A stretch of 64,000 bases of DNA. Source: CSP1-1 sp035620615 (lineage in GTDB: Archaea > Thermoproteota > Nitrososphaeria > Nitrososphaerales > Nitrosopumilaceae). The DNA lies in assembly GCA_035620615.1 (NCBI GenBank), contig DASPGM010000010.1, forward strand, positions 124,001 to 188,000, written 5' to 3'. Numbering within the stretch: the first letter of the stretch is position 1; each line of letters starts with the position of its first letter. The position numbers and the translations under genes are program-made. The notes under the pieces are model-generated. The model had not been told where the DNA came from, searched no databases, and saw only the letters and a program-made list of their open reading frames with translations. This document shows, piece by piece, positions 25,046-33,651 of the stretch.

Positions 25046-26185
25046 GTGAATATACTTTTCATGGTATTTCGTTTTGCTCCACATAGTGGCGGAGCTGTAA
25101 TTGTAGCTACCGAAATTGCAAATAATCTAGCAAAATTAGGTCATAAAGTTACTGTTCTTACTCCAGATTTTCCTCAATCAGGACATAGATACCAACCTGC
25201 ATTAAATTCATTAGTTAAAGTGATTAGAGTTGACACTCCTTCAAAATCAAATCTAAAAGTTGCTGCAAGACGTTGTAAACCTAATTTAGAAAAAATGGGA
25301 AAATTATTAGGAAAAAATGAAAAATTTGATTTTGTTTTAACAATATTTCATCCATTTCATTTGGTTCCAAATGCAGCAATATCTTGTGCTAAGTCTCTTA
25401 GAATTCCATCCATAATCAAAATCGATGATGCAATTTATGAAAAATCATCTGGATTAAAAACTATTCAGAGAAAAATTGAAAAAATAATTAGTACACGTTC
25501 CTTAAGAAATGCTTCAAGAGTTTTAGTTTCTAATGAACCTACCAAAGAAATTATGAAATCGTATTATAGTGTAGAAGAAGAAAAAATATCAATTGTTCCA
25601 AATGGTGTGGATCTATCTTTTTTTAGGCCAGCAAAAAAAGATCCTAAGAAATTAGTTTTTTCTGGTGTCATGTATCATCATAGAGGTTTGGATATACTTC
25701 TAGAATCAGCTCCAGCTGTTATTAAACAAGTTCCAGATGTAAGATTGGTTTTACTTGGGGATGGTCCTGAGATGAATGAATTACAAAATATTGTAAAGAA
25801 AAACAATTTAGAATCAAATATTGAAATTAAAGGATGGGTAGAAAGGCAAAGTATCCCAACTTATCTTTCTGATGCATCTATAGGAATTGGACCTTTAAAG
25901 AGAACTACGGTTACAGAAAATGCATTACCTATTAAAGTTCTAGAGTATATGGCTTCTGGATTACCAATAATTGCAAAAACAGGAACCCTTCCTAATGATG
26001 TACTAATAAATAATGAGAATGGGTATTTTGTAGAGAATTCATCTGATCTATCTAAAAATATAATTAAACTACTACAAAATCCAGAGTTAGCCGAAAAAAT
26101 GGGTAAAATTTCATTTGATATGGTACAAAAATTTTCTTGGGAAAAAATCGTTAAATCAATTATAAAAATATATGAACAGGTCTAA
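25046..26185 (+). CDS. GT4-family glycosyltransferase
   Basis: About 379 residues. With a GTG start at 25046 the protein begins NILFMVFRFAPHSGGAV, the usual GT4 first strand and glycine loop; a TTG at 25019 would add nine residues and crowd the divergent neighbour. C-terminal domain: VPNGVDLSFFRP, FSGVMYHHRGLD, LVLLGDGPEM, and the donor-site TENALPIKVLEYMASGLP. Stop interlocks with the stop of convergent wecB (CTAA at 26182-26185). Confidence 0.88.
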   Translation: MNILFMVFRFAPHSGGAVIVATEIANNLAKLGHKVTVLTPDFPQSGHRYQPALNSLVKVIRVDTPSKSNLKVAARRCKPNLEKMGKLLGKNEKFDFVLTIFHPFHLVPNAAISCAKSLRIPSIIKIDDAIYEKSSGLKTIQRKIEKIISTRSLRNASRVLVSNEPTKEIMKSYYSVEEEKISIVPNGVDLSFFRPAKKDPKKLVFSGVMYHHRGLDILLESAPAVIKQVPDVRLVLLGDGPEMNELQNIVKKNNLESNIEIKGWVERQSIPTYLSDASIGIGPLKRTTVTENALPIKVLEYMASGLPIIAKTGTLPNDVLINNENGYFVENSSDLSKNIIKLLQNPELAEKMGKISFDMVQKFSWEKIVKSIIKIYEQV

Positions 26186-27252
26186 AGATTTTTTTGTAGA
26201 ATTTTTATTATTTTTTTAGATGTATCGCCCTTTCCAAATGGAGTATTTTTATTAGGAATAGTCGGATTGAGAATTGTCTTTTTTATTGCTTCAATTATAC
26301 TTCTTTTCTCAATGCCTACAATTTCCGACATGCCAGCTGTTACTGCTTCTGGTCTATCTGTAGTTTTCCTTGTAACTAGAACTTTTTTTCTAATTTTTGG
26401 TGCTGTTGCCTCCTCTTGTATTCCACCAGAATCAGTAACAATAAAAGAACAATTCTTCATCAATTCCAGCATTTCAAAATAGCCTACAGTATCTAACAAA
26501 AGCACGTTTTCAGATTTTGATAATTTTTCGTACAGATTAAACTCTTTCAATCGTTTTGCAGTTCTAGGGTGGACTGGAAAAATTACATCATGTTTAACTT
26601 CTAAAATACCATTAATTATTGAACTTAGAGTTTTTTTACTATCTACATTCTCGGATCTATGTAGTGTCATGAGAATATAATCATCAACGTTAACTGTTAG
26701 GCTGCTTTTTCTTGATGAAATTTCAGAATATGTATTAATTGAATCAATGATTGTATTTCCTGTTAAGAAAATTTCACCATGAACATTTTCTGAGATTAGA
26801 TTATTTTTTGAGTTTTTTGTTGGGGCAAAAAGGTATTCAGAAATGTGGTCTGTGGCAATTCTATTATGCTCTTCCGGCATTCTCCAATCATAACTTCTAA
26901 GGCCTGCCTCCACATGACTTACTGGAATTTCTGATTTTAATGATGCAAGTGAAGCAGCCAACACGGTATTTGTATCTCCTTGCACAATTACAGTATCTGG
27001 TTTTATTTTCTTGAAGATTTTTGGAAGTTTAGTTATAATTTCACCTATTTGTGTAGGGGGATCTGAGCGAGATATTTTTAGAGAATAATCAGGTTGTCTT
27101 AATCCTAGTTGTTCGATAAATCGAATACTCATTTCATAATCGTAGTGCTGACCGCTGAAAATAACTACAGAGTTTTTTTTGTTTAGTTTAGTTATGATTG
27201 GTGCAAGTTTTATGATTTCTGGCCTTGTTCCAAAAACAATAGCAGTTTTCAT
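26182..27252 (-). CDS. wecB: UDP-N-acetylglucosamine 2-epimerase
   Basis: Interconverts UDP-GlcNAc and UDP-ManNAc. Motifs: VFGTRPEIIKLAPI at the N-terminus, GQHYDYEM, VQGDTNTVLAASLAS, HVEAGLRS, ATDHISEYLFAP, TLHRSENVD and FIVTDSGGIQEEA. 356 residues, normal. Paired with the HexNAc dehydrogenases in this locus it would supply UDP-ManNAc, and after oxidation UDP-ManNAcA, for the surface glycan or N-glycan. Confidence 0.93.
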   Translation of the reverse strand: MKTAIVFGTRPEIIKLAPIITKLNKKNSVVIFSGQHYDYEMSIRFIEQLGLRQPDYSLKISRSDPPTQIGEIITKLPKIFKKIKPDTVIVQGDTNTVLAASLASLKSEIPVSHVEAGLRSYDWRMPEEHNRIATDHISEYLFAPTKNSKNNLISENVHGEIFLTGNTIIDSINTYSEISSRKSSLTVNVDDYILMTLHRSENVDSKKTLSSIINGILEVKHDVIFPVHPRTAKRLKEFNLYEKLSKSENVLLLDTVGYFEMLELMKNCSFIVTDSGGIQEEATAPKIRKKVLVTRKTTDRPEAVTAGMSEIVGIEKRSIIEAIKKTILNPTIPNKNTPFGKGDTSKKIIKILQKNL

Positions 27253-27402
27253 TAGTATCTTTTCCGTTAATGATTAGTTCTTATTATGATTATAGAATCA
27301 ATTCATAGATATTCAAGTAAATATTCTCAAACACGTTAAGGTGAAACAATTAACAGGTTCATATTCATTAATTGATATGAATAGAATATTGTTGAGATTA
27401 AA

Positions 27403-28359
27403 ATGAAGATACTTTTCATTGCACCAAGGTATAGTGGAGGAATTGGCGGTCATGCAAATAGAATTGCAGAGAAATTGAGGAAAAATGGTTTTGATATTAA
27501 ACTAATGTATGCACCAAAAATTCCAATTAAAAATCTAAAAAATCCAAGTTTTGCTATATTTAGTTCTATTAAAGCAATTTTATCCAGAGAAAAATTTGAT
27601 GTAGTTCACGCATTTAACGTACCATCTGCTTTTGCCATGAGATATGTTAATGCCAAAAAGAAAGTACTTTCTATACACGGGGTATACTCTGATCAAATAA
27701 GTTCAATTCATTCTCATACCACTTCATCAATTATAAAAAGTAAAGAATTAAGAATTTTAAAATGGGCTGATAAGCTTACTACAAACTCTAGAGATGTACA
27801 AAAAGTATACAAGGAAAAATATGGTTTAGATTTTGAATATCTTCTTGGTCCAATTGATATAGAAAAATTCAAAGGAATTAAAAATGAATCATCGAATACT
27901 AATGAGAATAAAATTATTTACATAGGAAGAGATAGTCCAGAAAAAGGAATTGATATTCTAAAAAGTATTGAAAAAAAAATTAAAGGAAAAGTAGTTTATT
28001 GTACAAATGTTGAATGGAAGAAGGCAATGTCAATTTTAAAATCTTCCAATGTCCTAGTCTTACCTTCTAGAATAGAAAGTATTCCCAATGTGATCAAAGA
28101 AGCATTTTTTCTTAAAGTTCCTGTTGTTGCAACTAATGTTGGTGGAATTCCTGAAATTGTAGAACACGGTAAAACTGGAATACTTGTTCCACCAAATCAA
28201 CCACAAAGTTTAGCAGATTCAATTAATCATCTATTAGAAAATAAGGAATTTGCAAAAAAACTGGCAGATACAGCATACGAATTTCTTATTAATAACTTTA
28301 CTTGGGATATACTTTTACCAAAATACATTAAATTTTATGAAGATTTAATTAAAGAATAA
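27403..28359 (+). CDS. GT4-family glycosyltransferase
   Basis: 318 residues, slightly short for GT4. N-terminal IAPRYSGGIGGHANRIAEKL, then VHAFNVPSAF and LSIHGVYSD; linker LLGPIDIEKFKG; C-terminal IYIGRDSPEKGIDIL, VLVLPSRIESIPNVIKEAF with the donor-binding Glu, and ATNVGGIPEIVEHGKTGILV. Starts at ATG 27403, divergent from wecB; 8 bp from the convergent epimerase. Confidence 0.88.
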   Translation: MKILFIAPRYSGGIGGHANRIAEKLRKNGFDIKLMYAPKIPIKNLKNPSFAIFSSIKAILSREKFDVVHAFNVPSAFAMRYVNAKKKVLSIHGVYSDQISSIHSHTTSSIIKSKELRILKWADKLTTNSRDVQKVYKEKYGLDFEYLLGPIDIEKFKGIKNESSNTNENKIIYIGRDSPEKGIDILKSIEKKIKGKVVYCTNVEWKKAMSILKSSNVLVLPSRIESIPNVIKEAFFLKVPVVATNVGGIPEIVEHGKTGILVPPNQPQSLADSINHLLENKEFAKKLADTAYEFLINNFTWDILLPKYIKFYEDLIKE

Positions 28360-28367
28360 AAAAATTT

Positions 28368-29279
28368 TTATTTTTCTATTTTTGGGAAAATTTTTTTCAA
28401 TCCATCCTCTAGAGATGTTTTAGGTTCCCAATTGATTAAATTTTTTGCAAGAGAAATATCAGCTTGACTTTTTTCAATATCTCCTTTTCTTGGATTATCA
28501 TAAATTGGTTTTATTGATAAACCTGCTAAGCCTATCATGATTTCAGCAAGTTCCTTTACTGACGTCATTTTTCCTGTTGCAATATTGATAAATGCATGTT
28601 CAATTTTACTTTCTAATGCTAGTACATTTGCTTCTACAACATCATCAACAAAGGTAAAATTTCTTAATTGGTTGCCATCACCATAAATAATTGGGGGTTT
28701 GTGCTGTCTAAGTCGTGCTATAAAATTGGGAATTACGCCTGCATAATTTGGATTCTGACCAATACCAAAAACATTGAAATATCTTAAACCAATTACTTTA
28801 ACACCAAGTTTAGAATATTTTACAGCAAAAAGTTCTGCTTCTAGTTTTGATTGTCCATATGGATTCAAAGGCTTTTTTTCGGCACCTTCTTTTATTGGAA
28901 ATTTATTTTGATTTCCATAAACACTTGAACTACTGGCATAAACTACTTTAAAATCAAATTCTTTTGCAAGTTTTAATATATTTTCAGTTCCAACTGCATT
29001 TACTCTATGATATTCTTCAGGTTCTTTGAAAGATTGTGGAACTGAACCAAGAGCTGCTTGGTGAAAAATTCCATCAATATTTTTGGCAACTTTTTTCATT
29101 TCATCATATTCTAGTAAATCAATTTTTTGAAAATTAATTTTATTTTCAATTTCTTTTAAATTTTCAAGACTACCACGACGTAGACTATCAATTACGGTTA
29201 CATTATGACCTTTTTTGATTAGGGTTTTTGTAAGATGGCTTCCTATAAAACCCGCGCCTCCAGTTACAATGAATTTCAC
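28368..29279 (-). CDS. UDP-glucose 4-epimerase-type NAD-dependent epimerase
   Basis: 303 residues. GGAGFIGSHL at the N-terminus, VIDSLRRGS, catalytic YASSSSVYGN and PYGQSK (Tyr, Lys four apart), RYFNVFGIGQNP, and IYGDGNQLRNFTFVDDVV, all as in archaeal GalE homologs. It marks the right end of the glycan locus and is on the same strand as, and 71 bp downstream of, the radical SAM gene. Sugar specificity (Glc/Gal or the HexNAc form) not assignable. Confidence 0.88.
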   Translation of the reverse strand: MKFIVTGGAGFIGSHLTKTLIKKGHNVTVIDSLRRGSLENLKEIENKINFQKIDLLEYDEMKKVAKNIDGIFHQAALGSVPQSFKEPEEYHRVNAVGTENILKLAKEFDFKVVYASSSSVYGNQNKFPIKEGAEKKPLNPYGQSKLEAELFAVKYSKLGVKVIGLRYFNVFGIGQNPNYAGVIPNFIARLRQHKPPIIYGDGNQLRNFTFVDDVVEANVLALESKIEHAFINIATGKMTSVKELAEIMIGLAGLSIKPIYDNPRKGDIEKSQADISLAKNLINWEPKTSLEDGLKKIFPKIEK

Positions 29280-29350
29280 AGAATCTGTTTTAGTTGTCGT
29301 TACTTTAAGTTTTAATTATATTCTAACTAGACTGTAAATTTTTGTAATTT

Positions 29351-31018
29351 TTATGTTAATGCTTGTGATGCTTCATGAAACATCTGGCTTTTTGCACATC
29401 CAGCAGCAAGTTCGTCTCCTGCTCCTCGTCTCATTAAACCTCTGTAAAGACCATCTTCGAGTTTTACGCCTTCTCGTTTTTCCCATTCTTCTACAGTAAT
29501 AGAATATTTCTTTTGGATTCTATCTCTATACCATTCTGGAATTACATTAAAGGCACAAAATGGAACAATTCTAAGATCTGGAGTAAGATAGTGTATATCA
29601 CATCTTTGAAGCCTTTCAAGATCTTCATTGTATTTGTCTTGGAAATGCATCATGCCAAGGAATAATCCCTTAACATGCCATGAACCAACTGCTTCAAAGG
29701 ATCTCTTCATTAAGATACTACCAAACATTCGTGCAAGATCTAATCCCGCTGGCTGTTTTTTTGTATCTACAAAGCTTTTGAGTTTTCTTACTACCTCGAG
29801 CATAGTAAAGTACTTGTTTTTACCTGAACGAATTTCCTCTGCTTTGTCTTCAAATAATTCTAACATTCCTTGAATATCACAGAATCTGGGCATTGGTACT
29901 AGCTTCTTTGTATCTTCATCTTGAAAGACATAGGTACCTGCACCACATGCAAAGTGAATTGATAATTCATATTTTGGTTTACTAGAAAATGCTTCAATTA
30001 CATTTGTAAGTGGCATACAACTTGGAACTGGATACCAGTCATCTACTGTAACCTGTCCACTAGTTTGCTCTTCAATTCTTTGAATACAATCAGGAATAGT
30101 AATTCTATATTTTTCACGTTCTTGTTTTCCCATTCTTCCGGTTAGGGAAACTGGTTGAAAGTTTACGGCGTGAACTACATCCATATTTTTTTGAGCATAT
30201 CTAATAATTCCTCCTAATTCATGATCATTAATTGATTTGATAACAGTTGGAACAAATACTACAGTAGAGCCTGTTTTTCTACAACTATCTAATGCATAAG
30301 GAATTTCCCAATGATTCTTTGGGTTTGTTCTTGCAGTTACACCATCAAAACTAAGATAGAGATTGTTACAACCGGCTAGTCTTACTTCACGTGCAGCCTC
30401 TGGATCTAAGGCATGTCTAATTCCATTTGTATTCATCTGAATATGGTCTACGCCTTCTTCTTTCATTATTTTGATAACATCACAAATATCATCTCTTAAC
30501 ATTGGTTCACCACCAGTAATCTGCATAGAGTTTCCTGGGATTGGTCTTTCAGCTCGAAGTGTTTTCATCATAGCTCTTACCTGAGTATGATCTGGTTCAT
30601 ACATGTAGGCACCTTCAAGCCCTTTCTTTACATAGAAGAAACAGTACCAACATGTCAGATCACATCTGTTAGTTACAATCATGTTAGCTAGTCCACTATG
30701 GGAAAGATGGTTAGAACACAACCCACAATTATTAGGACATGAACACTTATCAGCCATAATGACATTAGGTGCATGAGCGCCTTTTCCGTCTACCCAATAA
30801 GTGCTAAATTTCTTGTACATATCATATGATCCAAAGTAAAGTTCTTCACACTCACCATGAGCAGGACAGGTCTTTGACATGAAGACCTTGCCGTCTCGCT
30901 CAAAAACTTCTGCATCCAGAATCATATTACAATCTGGGCAAATACTTTGGGTAAATCTAATAGTGGATTTTTTTCCTAGTTGTTTAGTAGATTGATTAGC
31001 AATCTGAATAAGTGCCAT
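29351..31018 (-). CDS. Radical SAM protein of the tetraether-lipid synthase (Tes/MJ0619) type
   Basis: Numbered from ATG 31018 (555 aa): an N-terminal rubredoxin-like Cys region (C27PDC, C51PAHGEC), a second Cys cluster (C92SCPNNCGLCSNH), then the radical SAM triad in C119DLTCWYC126, followed by ITGGEPMLRDD. This order matches the Tes/MJ0619 family, which joins two archaeol lipid tails into GDGT tetraethers. GDGTs are the core lipids of Thaumarchaeota, so the role fits the organism. Further Cys (SIHFACGAG, RFCDIQG, RCDIHYL, PFCAFNV) may hold extra clusters. TATA-like ttatatacc on the minus strand near 31050 supports the ATG over an upstream TTG at 31027. Confidence 0.75.
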   Translation of the reverse strand: MALIQIANQSTKQLGKKSTIRFTQSICPDCNMILDAEVFERDGKVFMSKTCPAHGECEELYFGSYDMYKKFSTYWVDGKGAHAPNVIMADKCSCPNNCGLCSNHLSHSGLANMIVTNRCDLTCWYCFFYVKKGLEGAYMYEPDHTQVRAMMKTLRAERPIPGNSMQITGGEPMLRDDICDVIKIMKEEGVDHIQMNTNGIRHALDPEAAREVRLAGCNNLYLSFDGVTARTNPKNHWEIPYALDSCRKTGSTVVFVPTVIKSINDHELGGIIRYAQKNMDVVHAVNFQPVSLTGRMGKQEREKYRITIPDCIQRIEEQTSGQVTVDDWYPVPSCMPLTNVIEAFSSKPKYELSIHFACGAGTYVFQDEDTKKLVPMPRFCDIQGMLELFEDKAEEIRSGKNKYFTMLEVVRKLKSFVDTKKQPAGLDLARMFGSILMKRSFEAVGSWHVKGLFLGMMHFQDKYNEDLERLQRCDIHYLTPDLRIVPFCAFNVIPEWYRDRIQKKYSITVEEWEKREGVKLEDGLYRGLMRRGAGDELAAGCAKSQMFHEASQALT

Positions 31019-31104
31019 TCCTATCAAATCCCATTTTTTTGATTTGGTATATAATGACTTTCATACTTGCCCCCGTGTGATAAAGGAGAATCATGCGTAT
31101 GGGA

Positions 31105-31112
31105 TTTAAATA
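31105..31112 (+). promoter_or_regulatory. TATA box of the TrmB-type regulator
   Basis: tttaaata lies about 27 bp before the ATG at 31136, supporting a leaderless transcript from that codon. Confidence 0.5.
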
Positions 31113-31135
31113 CCAAAAAAAGACGTTTAGATCGC

Positions 31136-31906
31136 ATGAGCATTTCTGATAAAACTCGAAAGTCCCTTGATAAGATAGGACTGACAAGCTATGAGATTAG
31201 AACTTTTATTTCGTTGCTAAAAGGGGGAGAGCTCACAGCATCAGATTTAAGTCAAAAATCAGGTGTACCCTATTCAAAAATTTATGAAGTATTAGGCACT
31301 TTGGAAGAAAAAGGATGGGTGGGTTCAGATGATTCAAGACCTACAAAATATTTTGCAAAATCTCCATCAACAGCATTAGAAACTACAAAACAAAAACAAG
31401 AATTAGAATTTAAGAGCAATCAAAATATTATTTTAAATGAATTAGGTCCGCTTTACGAAAAAAGTGGCACTAGTGAACGTCCAGATATATGGGTACTTTC
31501 TGGAATTGTAAATATTGTCTCAAAGGTATTAGAAATGATAGAATCATGCAAAAATGAGGTAATGATTGCTGTTCCAAGAGCAAGTGAAGATCTAATCAAA
31601 CAAGCATTACCAAAGCTTAGATCATTACACGATAAAGGTGTGGAAATGACTATTCTCATATCTGATACAATAGACAAGGAATCACTCAAAGCAATATCCA
31701 GAGTTGCCACAGTTAAGGTCAAAAAAGGTCTTTTTGGAGGGGGTATAATTTCTGATAAACGTTATGTAGTGATATTGCTAGGACCCGAAGTTAGTGACTC
31801 TTCTTCTACAGATATTGTTGCTATATGGGCTGATCATACAGGTCTAGCAGGATTTGCTAGGGAATATTTTGAATATTTATTAAAAGATTCAAAGGAAGTA
31901 AAGTAA
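31136..31906 (+). CDS. TrmB-family transcriptional regulator
   Basis: 256 residues from ATG 31136. N-terminal winged helix-turn-helix: IGLTSYEIRTFISLLKGG, TASDLSQKSGVPYSKIYEVL and LEEKGWVGSD, the TrmB signature. A C-terminal effector domain follows (PDIWVLSGIVNIVSKV, NEVMIAVPRASEDL), of the phospholipase-D-like TrmB middle domain type. A TTG at 31067 would extend the frame but lies before the TATA box. Stop and the next start abut (TAAATG), so it is co-transcribed with the DtxR-type gene. Divergent from the radical SAM gene, a candidate target. Confidence 0.87.
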   Translation: MSISDKTRKSLDKIGLTSYEIRTFISLLKGGELTASDLSQKSGVPYSKIYEVLGTLEEKGWVGSDDSRPTKYFAKSPSTALETTKQKQELEFKSNQNIILNELGPLYEKSGTSERPDIWVLSGIVNIVSKVLEMIESCKNEVMIAVPRASEDLIKQALPKLRSLHDKGVEMTILISDTIDKESLKAISRVATVKVKKGLFGGGIISDKRYVVILLGPEVSDSSSTDIVAIWADHTGLAGFAREYFEYLLKDSKEVK

Positions 31907-32353
31907 ATGAGTGAAGAAGTACTTTTTGTAGGAACTGCCGAAGCAGAACACGTTGAGATGTATCTTAAAGCAATTTGGCATATTAAAGAAAAAAATGAGC
32001 CTGTAAAAATCAGTACTATTGCAAAAATGCTCAATGTTAGACAGCCAAGTGTTGTTCAGATGCTAAAAAAACTTAATGAGAAAAATCTAGTACATTATAG
32101 TAAAGCTGGTGTAAAACTGACTGAAGAAGGCGAAAAAATTGGAGCAAGTATGATGCGAAATAGTAGACTGTTAGAGGTTTTAATGGCGAATGCACTCAAA
32201 GTAGAAATTGATGAGGAAATGGTTTGTGGTATTGAACATCACATGAATCAACAATTTACAGATGCATTATGCACTATGCTGAAACACCCAAGAAAATGTC
32301 CTCACGATAATGAAATTCCAATGGGTGAATGCTGTAGCAATTCACAGTTATAG
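31907..32353 (+). CDS. DtxR/MntR-family metal-dependent regulator
   Basis: 148 residues. Winged helix: EHVEMYLKAIWHIKEKN, VKISTIAKMLNVRQPSVVQMLKKL, LVHYSKAGVKLTEEG. Dimerisation/metal domain: NSRLLEVLMANALKVEIDEE, CGIEHHMNQQFTDAL with Cys, Glu and His ligands, and a Cys-rich tail (KCPHDNEIPMGECC). No SH3-like third domain, so short type. Such proteins sense Fe or Mn. The ATG follows the TrmB stop with no gap. Confidence 0.88.
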   Translation: MSEEVLFVGTAEAEHVEMYLKAIWHIKEKNEPVKISTIAKMLNVRQPSVVQMLKKLNEKNLVHYSKAGVKLTEEGEKIGASMMRNSRLLEVLMANALKVEIDEEMVCGIEHHMNQQFTDALCTMLKHPRKCPHDNEIPMGECCSNSQL

Positions 32354-32426
32354 AATTTTTTTAATAAGTAATTATAAATTAAATTTTACCAAAAAAGAAG
32401 AAATACTACCTAATAATCTTCATAAT

Positions 32427-32591
32427 ATGGCATGTTTTTGTGGTTGTAAAATCTTTGAGAAGGATCCAAATGGTTTCAAAGCAGGATGTGTAAAATGTAA
32501 TCATGGAGCACAAAATCATGATGATGAATTCAGAGAAGCCTCAAGAGCAAATGAAAATAGAAGTCAGAAAAGAGATACTGATTTTGGATAA
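32427..32591 (+). CDS. Small Cys-rich protein, putative zinc-binding
   Basis: 54 residues from ATG 32427: ACFCGCKIFEKDPNGFKAGCVKCNHG, then a charged tail. Five Cys (CxCxC and CxxC) and His suggest a structural zinc site. An in-frame start at 32310 would overlap the DtxR-type gene and give an unlikely leader, so I choose the internal ATG. It lies 8 bp from the convergent YjbQ gene. Function unknown. Confidence 0.6.
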   Translation: MACFCGCKIFEKDPNGFKAGCVKCNHGAQNHDDEFREASRANENRSQKRDTDFG

Positions 32592-32599
32592 AGATTTCT

Positions 32600-33019
32600 T
32601 TATTCTCCAATAATTTTGACTAGAACTCGTTTTTGTCTTCTTCCATCAAATTCCCCATAAAAAATCTGTTCCCAAGGACCAAAATCTAATTTTCCTTTAG
32701 TTATAGCCAAAATGACTTCGCGTCCCATTATTTGTCTTTTTAGATGTGCATCTGCATTGTCTTCTCCAGTTTTATTATGTTCGTAATGTTCTATTGGTTC
32801 ATGTGGTGCTAACTCTTCAAGCCATTTATCAAAATCTTTGTGCAATCCCTTTTCATTATCGTTAATGAAAACACTTGCAGTAATGTGCATTGCATTTACT
32901 AAACATAATCCTTCTTTGATGTTACTTTTTTTTAATATTTTTTCAATTTGAGGAGTTATGTTTACAAATTCCCTTCGAGTTTTTGTGTTAAATGTTAGGT
33001 ATTCAGTGATAGAATTCAT
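32600..33019 (-). CDS. YjbQ/UPF0047 family protein
   Basis: 139 residues. Family signatures visible: GLCLVNAMHITASVFINDNE, EHYEHNKTGEDNADAHLKRQIMG with conserved His/Asn/Asp, and GKLDFGPWEQIFYGEFDGRR. The bacterial member is reported to have thiamine-phosphate-synthase activity in vitro, but the general role of the family is unsettled. ATG start at 33019. Confidence 0.9.
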   Translation of the reverse strand: MNSITEYLTFNTKTRREFVNITPQIEKILKKSNIKEGLCLVNAMHITASVFINDNEKGLHKDFDKWLEELAPHEPIEHYEHNKTGEDNADAHLKRQIMGREVILAITKGKLDFGPWEQIFYGEFDGRRQKRVLVKIIGE

Positions 33020-33055
33020 GTTGTATTAATGATCAATTTGTCTTAAAAATCCTAA

Positions 33056-33122
33056 GATGCAGGCTCAGAACTCAAGATCCCTATCATCAAATCAGAGGGA
33101 TAGAATCATCAACGCCTGCATA
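33056..33122 (-). ncRNA. C/D-box sRNA (2'-O-methylation guide)
   Basis: Read on the minus strand: perfect 8-bp terminal stem ATGCAGGC / GCCTGCAT (33114-33121 with 33057-33064). Inside are C box TTGATGA (33106-33112), guide TTCTATCCCT, D' box CTGA (33092-33095), C' box TTGATGA (33084-33090), guide TAGGGATCTTGAGTT and D box CTGA (33065-33068). The order C-D'-C'-D with a closing stem is the archaeal C/D sRNA design that binds L7Ae, Nop5 and fibrillarin. Targets are not assigned. It occupies the gap between the YjbQ gene and the hypothetical gene at 33193. Confidence 0.78.
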
Positions 33123-33192
33123 GTAAAATCATTCTAATACTAATTGAATTTTTCAAGAACCTTGATAAATGGCTTGTGCCTAAATATCATAA

Positions 33193-33615
33193 ATGGTTAA
33201 GATAGATACTCCTGCATCAATAGAAAGCTTCAGACGTTTTATTATTACCAGTACTTGCAGTTCTTTTGCTCCAAGTAGCTATCTTGAAGATTACGAAGTT
33301 TTTCCAGAAAGAGACGATTCACTCGGCTCGATCTATGTTGAAGCAGCCGATAAAGTTACGTTGAAAAAAATTCGTGAAATTACTTTTGTTAATGCAAGAG
33401 ATGTTTTAGGAATAATTTATAATTCAAAAAGTGGAAATACTCAATTAAAATGGCGTCAGATTAGACGACTAAACGGCAAAGTTACCGGAGAGGCTTCACC
33501 AAATTCCCTAGTAAACTTGGCAGAAAGTGGGGTAATTACAATGGAATGGGTTGAAAACTATGTCAGAAAAAAAGCAGAAGAAGATAAAAAAAATGTAAAG
33601 GAAATAACTAGCTAA
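33193..33615 (+). CDS. Hypothetical protein
   Basis: 140 residues, soluble, no recognised domain. It has DYEVFPERDDSLGSIYVEAADKV-type mixed alpha/beta content, a basic segment (LKWRQIRRLNGKV) and a charged C-terminal helix. A TATA-like taaatatc just upstream and the short leader fit leaderless expression from ATG 33193. It lies 37 bp upstream of pelA, so it may be co-transcribed. Confidence 0.6.
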   Translation: MVKIDTPASIESFRRFIITSTCSSFAPSSYLEDYEVFPERDDSLGSIYVEAADKVTLKKIREITFVNARDVLGIIYNSKSGNTQLKWRQIRRLNGKVTGEASPNSLVNLAESGVITMEWVENYVRKKAEEDKKNVKEITS

Positions 33616-33651
33616 AATTATTTCAATAGCTAATAATCAGATTTCAATAAT

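Noticed and set aside
31067..31135. Upstream TTG start for the TrmB-type regulator
   Set aside because: It lies upstream of the TATA box at 31105-31112; the ATG at 31136 fits leaderless transcription and the family start.
32310..32426. N-terminal extension of the small Cys-rich protein
   Set aside because: It would overlap the DtxR-type gene by 44 nt and add an unlikely leader; the internal ATG fits the compact CxCxC protein.
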